From Pseudoalteromonas shioyasakiensis (GTDB lineage Bacteria; Pseudomonadota; Gammaproteobacteria; Enterobacterales; Alteromonadaceae), in assembly GCF_001550135.1 (NCBI RefSeq), contig NZ_LRUE01000014.1, positions 62,001 through 126,000 of the forward strand: 64,000 nucleotides of DNA, written 5' to 3'. The notes below the pieces were generated by a model. The model was not told where the DNA came from. It saw only the letters and a list, made by a program, of their open reading frames with translations, and ran no database searches. This document shows, in pieces, positions 57,867-64,000 of this stretch. Every line of letters starts with the position of its first letter. Positions within the stretch are counted from its first letter, which is position 1. The translations under genes and the position numbers were made by a program.

Positions 57867-58571
57867 GTGGGATCAGGGCTTAACTTTTTAGATCTTATTC
57901 TAGAAGCCAGTGTACTTGTCCAGCTAGTAATGTTGGCATTAGTCGGTATGTCGGTAATGTCATGGGCAATTATTTTTCAACGTAAAAAAGCGATTTCTGA
58001 TGCACTTAATGGCGCTAAGCGTTTTGAGCAAAAGTTTTGGTCAGGTATTGATTTAAGTAAATTATATAACGAAGTATCTGCTCGTCCTGGTGGTGCATCA
58101 GGTGTTGAAGCATTATTCGTTGCAGGATTTAAAGAGTTTGCACGTCATAAGAAAAATACATTTCAAAGTGCAGGCATCGTAATGGAAGGCACACATCGTT
58201 CAATGCGAGTTGCGCTGTCGCGCGAAGTTGAAAAGCTTGAGTCTAGTTTATCGTTTTTAGCAACAGTGGGTTCAATTAGTCCTTACATCGGTCTGTTTGG
58301 TACGGTATGGGGTATCATGAACGCATTCATCGCGTTAGGTGAAGTTAAACAAGCAACGCTACAAATGGTAGCGCCAGGTATCGCCGAAGCGCTGATTGCA
58401 ACTGCAATGGGCTTATTTGCTGCAATCCCTGCTGTAATTGCTTACAACCGTTTTGCTAATAAAGTAGAAAAGCTTGAAGGTAATTACATTAACTTCATGG
58501 AAGAATTCGCCAATATTTTACACCGCCAAGCAGCTGCGCAAATAGAGGCTAAAGCGAATGTATCAGCGTAA
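57867..58571 (+). CDS. tolQ: Tol-Pal system protein TolQ
   Basis: Inner-membrane proton-channel subunit, homologue of ExbB and MotA. 234 aa with three membrane helices (about 15-38, 135-160 and 170-195) and the family block [18 protein letters not shown] and [20 protein letters not shown]. Start is GTG 57867, with TTAGGAG seven bases upstream. Its end overlaps tolR. Confidence 0.96.
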   Translation: MGSGLNFLDLILEASVLVQLVMLALVGMSVMSWAIIFQRKKAISDALNGAKRFEQKFWSGIDLSKLYNEVSARPGGASGVEALFVAGFKEFARHKKNTFQSAGIVMEGTHRSMRVALSREVEKLESSLSFLATVGSISPYIGLFGTVWGIMNAFIALGEVKQATLQMVAPGIAEALIATAMGLFAAIPAVIAYNRFANKVEKLEGNYINFMEEFANILHRQAAAQIEAKANVSA

Positions 58572-58992
58572 GAAACGTCGCCCTGTAGGTGAAATAAACG
58601 TAGTACCTTACATTGATGTAATGTTGGTACTACTAATTATATTTATGGCAACTGCGCCACTTATTACCCATGGTGTAAAAGTGGATTTGCCGAAAATGGA
58701 AGAATCGGATTTAGTTGATACCAAAGATACACCGCCTATCATTGCGTCAATTGATGCTGAAGGTAAGTACTATGTAAGTATTGGTACTGACCCAGAAGCA
58801 CCAATGGAAGCGCTGGATGTTGCGGCGGTAATTAAACTTCAACTGCAAAAAAATCCAGATACACCTGTGATGATTAAAGGTTCTGGCCGTGTTTCTTATC
58901 AAGAAGTACTGCTGCTTATGGACTTTTTGAAAAATGCTGGTGTGCCTTCAGTGGGTCTTATGACCGAATCATTCGAGGGGACGAAAGGCTAG
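58558..58992 (+). CDS. tolR: Tol-Pal system protein TolR
   Basis: 144 aa, homologue of ExbD. One N-terminal membrane helix carries the proton-relay Asp in [21 protein letters not shown], followed by a periplasmic domain. It overlaps tolQ by 14 bp and abuts tolA. Confidence 0.95.
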   Translation: MYQRKKRRPVGEINVVPYIDVMLVLLIIFMATAPLITHGVKVDLPKMEESDLVDTKDTPPIIASIDAEGKYYVSIGTDPEAPMEALDVAAVIKLQLQKNPDTPVMIKGSGRVSYQEVLLLMDFLKNAGVPSVGLMTESFEGTKG

Positions 58993-58993
58993 T

Positions 58994-59932
58994 ATGGGTG
59001 CATCAGTAGTAAAATCGGTTCTTTTGCACCTTGCAATAGCAGGTTTATTAGTAGCAACAGCTAATTTTCATATGCCAGCGCCTAAGGTGATGGAAGTAAC
59101 GCTGAACCCTGCTTTACCAGAGCCTGAAAAAGCCGTTGCCGCAGTAACGGTTGATCAGCAAAAGGTTGAGCAGAAAATTGCCGAGCTTAAAAAGCAAGAA
59201 GAAGCAAAAAAACGAGCCGAAGCAAAACGTATTCGTGACCTTGAGCGCCGTGCAAATGATGCGCGTAAGCAACGTGAAGCTGAAGACAGACGCCTTAAAA
59301 AGCTAGAGCAGCAACGCCGCGCGAAAGAGAAAGAAAAAGCAGAAGCAGAAGCACAAGCGAAGAAAGCACGTGAAATTCAAGAGAAAGAACGAGCTAAAGC
59401 GCAACAGGCTGAAAAGCAAAAGCAAGAAGCTGAAGCCGCAGCGAAAGCTGCAGCTGAAAAACGTAAAGCTGAAGAAGAAGCGTTAAAGAAAGCGGAAGAA
59501 GAGCGTAAGCGTAAAGCTGCCGAAGCTGAAGCTGAACGTAAACGCAAAGAAGCTGAAGCAGAGCGTAAACGCCAGCAAGCATTGCAAGAGCAAATGCTAC
59601 AAGAACAATTAGCTGCTGAGCAGGCTGCACGTAATAAAGTGCGCCAGCAACAAGTAGTGGGCGAAGTTGAAAAATATAAAGCGTTAATTATGGCGCGCAT
59701 TCAACAAAACTTCTTAAAAGATGAGAAGATGAAAGGTAAAGAATGTCGTCTTAATATTCGTCTTGGTTTTAATGGCTTAGTGACTCAAGTAAAATCACTG
59801 GGCGGCGATACCTTGGTATGCGAAGCTGCAATGCGCGCGGTACGTATGGCAGACACACTACCAGTATCACCTGACCGTGAAGTATTTGAGCAACTTAAAA
59901 ATATTAATTTAACAATAGCGCCTCAATTTTAA
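58994..59932 (+). CDS. tolA: Tol-Pal system protein TolA
   Basis: 312-aa energy transducer. One N-terminal membrane helix (about 8-24), a long Ala/Lys/Glu-rich helical rod (about 60-210) that spans the periplasm, and a C-terminal globular domain (KECRLNIRLGFNGLV to the end) with a Cys pair. TolA links TolQR to TolB-Pal. Shorter than E. coli TolA (421 aa), mainly in the rod. Confidence 0.94.
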   Translation: MGASVVKSVLLHLAIAGLLVATANFHMPAPKVMEVTLNPALPEPEKAVAAVTVDQQKVEQKIAELKKQEEAKKRAEAKRIRDLERRANDARKQREAEDRRLKKLEQQRRAKEKEKAEAEAQAKKAREIQEKERAKAQQAEKQKQEAEAAAKAAAEKRKAEEEALKKAEEERKRKAAEAEAERKRKEAEAERKRQQALQEQMLQEQLAAEQAARNKVRQQQVVGEVEKYKALIMARIQQNFLKDEKMKGKECRLNIRLGFNGLVTQVKSLGGDTLVCEAAMRAVRMADTLPVSPDREVFEQLKNINLTIAPQF

Positions 59933-59941
59933 AGGAATGAT

Positions 59942-61300
59942 ATGTTTAACCAGATAAAAACAGCATGTTTTATTGTATTACTGGGCTTTCATGGCATTGC
60001 CAGTGCTGCACTAGAAATTGTGATCACCGATGGTATTGACGGTGCACGTCCAATTGCGATTGTACCTTTCCAGTACAATGGTGTAGGAACTATCCCTGAA
60101 AAATTAAGCTCAGTGATTGCAGCTGACTTAATGCGTAGTGGTAAGTTTAAGCCAATTGACGTGAACACAATGCCGCAGCTTCCAGCAACTGACACCGACG
60201 TTGATTACGGCGCTTGGGTTAATAAAGGCGTTGAAGCGGTTCTTGTAGGCCAAGTCGAGCAGCAAACAAATGGCCGTTACTTAGTTAAGTATGAGCTTAT
60301 TGATGTTATTCGTGGTCAAATTACCGGTGGCGAAACGCAAATGATGAGCAATGGCCAATTAGTTAAAAGCCAAGATCACATTTTAGACGCACGTGAAAGC
60401 GTAATTGCTGAAACAGGTTTTCGCCGTTACGCGCACCGCATTAGTGATGTAGTTTACGAAGCGCTTACGGGTGAAAAAGGTGCATTCTTAACGAAGATTG
60501 CTTATGTGATTGTTCGCGAAGAAGAACCTAAGCCATACCAGCTTGTAGTTGCTGATTACGATGGTTTTAATGAGCAAGTGTTACTTCGCTCTAAAGAGCC
60601 ATTAATGTCACCAGCGTGGTCACCTGATGGTACTAAGCTTGCGTACGTAACATTTGAGAATCGTCAAAGCCAAATTTACATTCAAGATTTATACACAGGT
60701 AAACGTGAGCTGATCACAAGTCACCCTGGTATTAATGGTGCACCGCAGTTTTCGCCTGATGGTAAAAAGTTATTATTAGTGCTTTCTAAAGACAGAAATG
60801 GTGCAACAGAAGTATATGTTTTAGACCTTGCAACTCGTAAAGAAAGACGTCTTACAAACCACCGTAGTATAGATACTGAACCATCTTGGTTCCCTAATGG
60901 GCAAGATATTGTGTTTACGTCTGAAAGGGGTGGTAATGCCCAGATTTATAAGTTAAATTTGCAAACTGGTAGGTCAAAACGCATGACGTTTGACGGAGAT
61001 ATGAACCTAGCAGGTTCGATTTCTCCAGACGGAAAAGAATTAGTGATGGTGAACCGTACCAACGGTCAATACCATCTTGCTAAGAAAGAGCTAGCTACAG
61101 GCGCGTTCCAAGTATTAACTAGAACTCGCTTAGATGAATCACCGAGTATCGCTCCAAACGGCTCGATGATTATCTACAGCACGCTTCATAATAATAAACA
61201 GGTGTTGGCGTTAGTTTCTATGGACGGTCGCTTTAAAGCACGCTTACCTGTGCTAAACGGACAAGTAAAGGCACCAGCTTGGTCGCCTTATTTACAGTAA
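59942..61300 (+). CDS. tolB: Tol-Pal system beta-propeller protein TolB
   Basis: Periplasmic protein of 452 aa: signal peptide (to about ASAAL), an N-terminal alpha/beta domain, and a six-bladed propeller with repeated SPDGxxL/W motifs ([41 protein letters not shown]). It binds Pal and TolA. 9 bp after tolA. Confidence 0.96.
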   Translation: MFNQIKTACFIVLLGFHGIASAALEIVITDGIDGARPIAIVPFQYNGVGTIPEKLSSVIAADLMRSGKFKPIDVNTMPQLPATDTDVDYGAWVNKGVEAVLVGQVEQQTNGRYLVKYELIDVIRGQITGGETQMMSNGQLVKSQDHILDARESVIAETGFRRYAHRISDVVYEALTGEKGAFLTKIAYVIVREEEPKPYQLVVADYDGFNEQVLLRSKEPLMSPAWSPDGTKLAYVTFENRQSQIYIQDLYTGKRELITSHPGINGAPQFSPDGKKLLLVLSKDRNGATEVYVLDLATRKERRLTNHRSIDTEPSWFPNGQDIVFTSERGGNAQIYKLNLQTGRSKRMTFDGDMNLAGSISPDGKELVMVNRTNGQYHLAKKELATGAFQVLTRTRLDESPSIAPNGSMIIYSTLHNNKQVLALVSMDGRFKARLPVLNGQVKAPAWSPYLQ

Positions 61301-61334
61301 TTTTACTGGTTTACTCAATATAGGAATCAATTAA

Positions 61335-61877
61335 ATGCAACTTAATAAAACTTTAAAAGGCCTGCTAATTGCTGTGCCAGTGATGACATTAGCGGCATGT
61401 AGCTCTTCTTCAGGTGTTGACGAAGGTGCTGCAAACCAATCTAACCAAGGTATGGTTGAGCAATCAAACAACACTGATACTGTTGAAGTTGCAACGCTTA
61501 CTCCAGAGCAACAAGCTGAAGAAGCACTTCGTGAAAAATACGAAGCGTTACGTCAAGAGCAAATCATTTACTTTGGTTTTGATAACGCAAAAATCCAAAG
61601 CAAATATGCTGAACTATTACAAGCACACGCTGAGTTCTTAGTACAAAACCCTTCAGTTAAAGTTCTAATCGAAGGTCACGCAGATGAGCGCGGTACGCCT
61701 GAGTACAACATCGCACTAGGTGAGCACCGTGGTCAAGCAGTAGAAAAATACCTACAAAGTTTAGGTGTTTCTGCTAGCCAAATGTCAGTAGTGAGCTATG
61801 GTGAAGAGAAGCCAATGGTTAAGTCTCGCACTGAAGAAGCGTTCGCGAAGAACCGTCGCGCAGTATTAGTTTACTAA
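61335..61877 (+). CDS. pal: Peptidoglycan-associated lipoprotein Pal
   Basis: 180 aa: lipobox LAACS, a polar linker, and an OmpA-like domain with FGFDNAKIQSKY and VLIEGHADERGTPEYNIALG, the peptidoglycan-binding motif. Anchors the outer membrane to the wall. Confidence 0.96.
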   Translation: MQLNKTLKGLLIAVPVMTLAACSSSSGVDEGAANQSNQGMVEQSNNTDTVEVATLTPEQQAEEALREKYEALRQEQIIYFGFDNAKIQSKYAELLQAHAEFLVQNPSVKVLIEGHADERGTPEYNIALGEHRGQAVEKYLQSLGVSASQMSVVSYGEEKPMVKSRTEEAFAKNRRAVLVY

Positions 61878-61889
61878 TAAAGAGTCATT

Positions 61890-62651
61890 ATGAAGCCGAA
61901 AATTATTTTGGCAGCAATGATCTTAAGCGGGAGCACCCAGTTATGGGCTGCTCCCGCTCCTGTTTCAGAAGCTGCAAGCTCGCAATCGAGCATTGAGAAG
62001 CGTTTAGTCGCTTTAGAAAACATGATGAAGTCACGTAATTTATTGCAAGCTGAGCTTCAGCAGCAGCTTAATATTTTACAAGACGAAGTGAGCCAAGTAC
62101 GTGGTATTACTGAAGAGCAAAGCTATAAGCTTGAAAAAGTATTACAACGTCAGCGTGAGCTTTATCAAGAGATTGAGAACCGTGTAAGCCAAGCTTATAG
62201 CCAGCCTGCTGCAACACAAACTCAACCTACTAACACTTATACGGATGTGGGTGCATCTCAGGCAATTAGTTCAGACTTATCTGAAAACGAAGCCTATGAG
62301 CGTGCTGTAGCGTTAATCATGAAAGATAAACGTTATGAGCAAGCAATTCCTGAGTTCCAAACATTCTTAACTACTTACCCTAATTCAGTGTATGCATCTA
62401 ATGCGCATTATTGGTTAGGTCAGCTGTTAACAATCCAAAACGATCAAGCTGGTGCAACTGAGCACTTTAAAGTTGTTGTGAATGAATACCCTAATTCTAA
62501 TAAGCGCCCAGATGCGATGTTAAAGTTAGGAAACTTATTAGCGGATCAAGGTTTAGGCGAGCAAGCCCTTAAAACCTTTAATGATTTAATTAATCAGTAC
62601 CCAAGTACTACCGCTGCTAAATTAGCCACAGAACGTCTGTCGCAAATGTAG
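61890..62651 (+). CDS. cpoB: Cell-division coordinator CpoB (YbgF)
   Basis: 253 aa: signal peptide ending at LWAAP, an N-terminal coiled coil (about 35-95) for trimerisation, a short Gln/Thr-rich linker, and TPR repeats (about 135-250; YERAVALIMKDKRYEQAIPE, YWLGQLL). CpoB couples PBP1b and Tol during septation, which ties it to LpoB at 17 kb. Last protein gene of the tol operon. Confidence 0.95.
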   Translation: MKPKIILAAMILSGSTQLWAAPAPVSEAASSQSSIEKRLVALENMMKSRNLLQAELQQQLNILQDEVSQVRGITEEQSYKLEKVLQRQRELYQEIENRVSQAYSQPAATQTQPTNTYTDVGASQAISSDLSENEAYERAVALIMKDKRYEQAIPEFQTFLTTYPNSVYASNAHYWLGQLLTIQNDQAGATEHFKVVVNEYPNSNKRPDAMLKLGNLLADQGLGEQALKTFNDLINQYPSTTAAKLATERLSQM

Positions 62652-62738
62652 ATTTGACCTGATTAGACTGCTTTTTGACATAAGCGGTCTAAAATTAGGC
62701 AACTAGACATAAAAACTTAAAAAAAGAGATATTTTCTG

Positions 62739-62766
62739 TTGCACTCAGCATTTAAATAAGTATTAT
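62739..62766 (+). promoter_or_regulatory. Promoter of the tRNA-Lys array
   Basis: TTGCAC (62739-62744), 16 bp, TATTAT (62761-62766), followed by a GC-rich discriminator GCGCCCGC, typical of stringently controlled stable-RNA promoters. Confidence 0.7.
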
Positions 62767-62819
62767 AAGCGCCCGCAGCAGGCGATTGGTAACAACAGCC
62801 AAAATGCGGAAAAAAGAGC

Positions 62820-62895
62820 GGGTCATTAGCTCAGTTGGTAGAGCAGTGGACTTTTAATCCATTGGTCGATGGTTCAAGTCCATCATGACCCACCA
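62820..62895 (+). tRNA. tRNA-Lys(UUU), copy 1
   Basis: 76 nt, anticodon loop CTTTTAA, encoded CCA, acceptor GGGTCAT/ATGACCC. T-loop reads TTCAAGT, with A at position 57. Confidence 0.98.
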
Positions 62896-62951
62896 TTCTT
62901 TGAATGGTTCTATATCGGCGGATTTACGCGGCTTATTATAAGCATCAGAGC

Positions 62952-63027
62952 GGGTCATTAGCTCAGTTGGTAGAGCAGTGGACTTTTAATCCATTGGTCG
63001 ATGGTTCGAGTCCATCATGACCCACCA
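62952..63027 (+). tRNA. tRNA-Lys(UUU), copy 2
   Basis: Identical to copy 1 except G at position 57 of the T-loop (TTCGAGT). Encoded CCA. Confidence 0.98.
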
Positions 63028-63084
63028 TTCTTTTGAATGGTTCTATATCGGCGGATTTACGCAGCTTTTTACAAGCATCAGAGC

Positions 63085-63160
63085 GGGTCATTAGCTCAGT
63101 TGGTAGAGCAGTGGACTTTTAATCCATTGGTCGATGGTTCGAGTCCATCATGACCCACCA
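63085..63160 (+). tRNA. tRNA-Lys(UUU), copy 3
   Basis: Same as copy 2, G57 form, encoded CCA. Confidence 0.98.
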
Positions 63161-63216
63161 TTCTTTGAATGGTCTTATATCGGCGGATTTACGTAGCTTA
63201 TTACAAGCATCAGAGC

Positions 63217-63292
63217 GGGTCATTAGCTCAGTTGGTAGAGCAGTGGACTTTTAATCCATTGGTCGATGGTTCGAGTCCATCATGACCCACCA
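63217..63292 (+). tRNA. tRNA-Lys(UUU), copy 4
   Basis: Same as copy 2, G57 form, encoded CCA. Confidence 0.98.
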
Positions 63293-63343
63293 TTCTTCGA
63301 ATGGTCTTATATCGGCGGATTTACGCAATTCAACATCCAGAGC

Positions 63344-63419
63344 GGGTCATTAGCTCAGTTGGTAGAGCAGTGGACTTTTAATCCATTGGTCGATGGTTCG
63401 AGTCCATCATGACCCACCA
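63344..63419 (+). tRNA. tRNA-Lys(UUU), copy 5
   Basis: Same as copy 2, G57 form, encoded CCA. The spacer before it is about five bases shorter. Confidence 0.98.
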
Positions 63420-63470
63420 TTTTTCGAATGGTCTCATATCGGCGGATTTACGCATCTAAATATACAGAGC

Positions 63471-63546
63471 GGGTCATTAGCTCAGTTGGTAGAGCAGTGG
63501 ACTTTTAATCCATTGGTCGATGGTTCAAGTCCATCATGACCCACCA
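63471..63546 (+). tRNA. tRNA-Lys(UUU), copy 6
   Basis: A57 form, like copy 1, encoded CCA. Last of the array. Confidence 0.98.
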
Positions 63547-63631
63547 TTGCTGATTTATCTTTTCTTTCTAAGTTATCCTTTATTTATCTTAACAGCTCAC
63601 AGCAATACTGTTCTTTAGCTTAAGATTCTCG

Positions 63632-63637
63632 TATAAT
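63632..63637 (+). promoter_or_regulatory. -10 element of nadA
   Basis: Perfect TATAAT; the -35 region is weak. The start site near 63644 would leave only about 30 nt of leader, beginning at a short ORF (63645-63689) that overlaps the nadA start. Confidence 0.55.
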
Positions 63638-63675
63638 TCGCGCCATGAATGCACTGTGGACTAAGTGGTCGAGAA

Positions 63676-64000
63676 ATGAGTCTAGCTGAACAAATTATGC
63701 CTGAAGATTATATCTTCCCTCCAAAGCCAGCTCCGTTATCAAAAGACGAGCAAGCTGAGTATAAGGCACGTATCAAACAATTATTAAAAGACAAGAACGC
63801 GGTTCTTGTTGCCCATTATTACACTGATCCTGAAATTCAAGCACTAGCTGAAGAAACAGGCGGTTGTGTTGCTGACTCGCTAGAAATGGCGCGTTTTGGC
63901 GCTAAGCACGACGCAGATGTAATTGTGGTAGCCGGTGTTCGCTTTATGGGCGAAACAGCAAAAATCCTAACGCCAAATAAAACAGTTGTTATGCCAACAC
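63676..64000 (+). CDS. nadA: Quinolinate synthase, N-terminal part
   Basis: The first 108 codons of NadA, the 4Fe-4S enzyme that makes quinolinate for NAD synthesis; the gene runs off the window. Visible family blocks: [33 protein letters not shown] and [15 protein letters not shown]. The Cys of GGCVADS fits the first cluster ligand. nadA also follows tRNA-Lys genes in E. coli. Confidence 0.95.
   Translation, partial: MSLAEQIMPEDYIFPPKPAPLSKDEQAEYKARIKQLLKDKNAVLVAHYYTDPEIQALAEETGGCVADSLEMARFGAKHDADVIVVAGVRFMGETAKILTPNKTVVMPT

Larger units (their letters stand above)
62820..63546 (+). repeat. Six-copy tRNA-Lys tandem array
   Basis: Repeat units of 127-133 bp, each a tRNA plus a spacer of 51-57 bp. 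All five spacers share ATATCGGCGGATTTACG and end in AGAGC before the next tRNA. The array lies between cpoB and nadA, where E. coli has a mixed lys/val tRNA cluster. Probably one precursor transcript from the promoter at 62739. Confidence 0.95.

Noticed and set aside
59377-59700. Long open frames antisense to tolA
   Set aside because: They arise from the Ala/Lys/Glu-rich repetitive codons of the TolA rod, read on the other strand; no start signal or family match.
62820-63546. Long repeats as a CRISPR or mobile element
   Set aside because: Each repeat is a complete tRNA-Lys with CCA; the spacers are near-identical to each other, unlike CRISPR spacers.

Overview
The window reads as a chromosomal segment of a marine gammaproteobacterium, most likely a Pseudoalteromonas or close Alteromonadales relative. 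This is inferred from gene order (ruvCAB, then tolQRAB-pal-cpoB, tRNA-Lys genes and nadA; ackA-pta next to yfbV; lrp-ftsK-lolA-rarA-crcB-serS; metG divergent from mrp), from the laminarin-type GH16/TonB receptor pair, and from the moderately AT-rich composition. No database search was possible.

Layout: 0-4 kb holds the end of an SGNH-type hydrolase gene, metG and mrp. 3.8-9.7 kb is a small polysaccharide-use locus: a lipoprotein GH16 beta-glucanase with three C-terminal repeats and a TonB-dependent receptor, preceded by two LacI-type palindromes. 9.7-16.7 kb has a small membrane protein, dcd, an EAL-domain membrane protein, a DTW/LPD1 gene pair, an Hpt protein and alaA. 16.7-19.6 kb is a lipoprotein operon (COG3014 lipoprotein, ycfL, lpoB, glycine-zipper protein). 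19.7-30.2 kb holds housekeeping genes: a DMT exporter, dapE with an M15 peptidase and an ArsC/YffB protein, a degenerate EIIA-Glc-like protein, an ACT protein, ackA-pta, yfbV, rlmA, a CbiM-like protein and xthA. 30.4-44.5 kb holds two small exported proteins, scpB-rluB, ald/lrp, ftsK-lolA-rarA-crcB-serS, a sulfatase and an ABC1/UbiB-type kinase.

44.6-50.4 kb is an AT-rich accessory island ending at the 3' end of a tRNA-Pro(GGG) gene. It carries a tightly packed set: an MBL-fold protein, an E2-E1 fusion, and a JAB/JAMM peptidase. A four-TM protein, an in-frame remnant of a tyrosine-recombinase C-terminus, and a protein of unknown function (possibly HEPN-like) follow. The E2-E1/JAB pair resembles Cap2/Cap3 of type II CBASS, but an MBL-fold protein with a flexible Gly-Gly tail stands where the nucleotidyltransferase would be. 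This is the best candidate here for a little-described system, probably anti-phage.

50.6-64 kb is core again: tesA divergent from its ABC transporter genes, ruvCAB, a 1.14-kb non-coding gap, the tol-pal operon, six near-identical tRNA-Lys(UUU) genes and the start of nadA. The gap contains 27 perfect copies of the heptamer CTAACCA and a minus-strand small-RNA candidate with both promoter and terminator.
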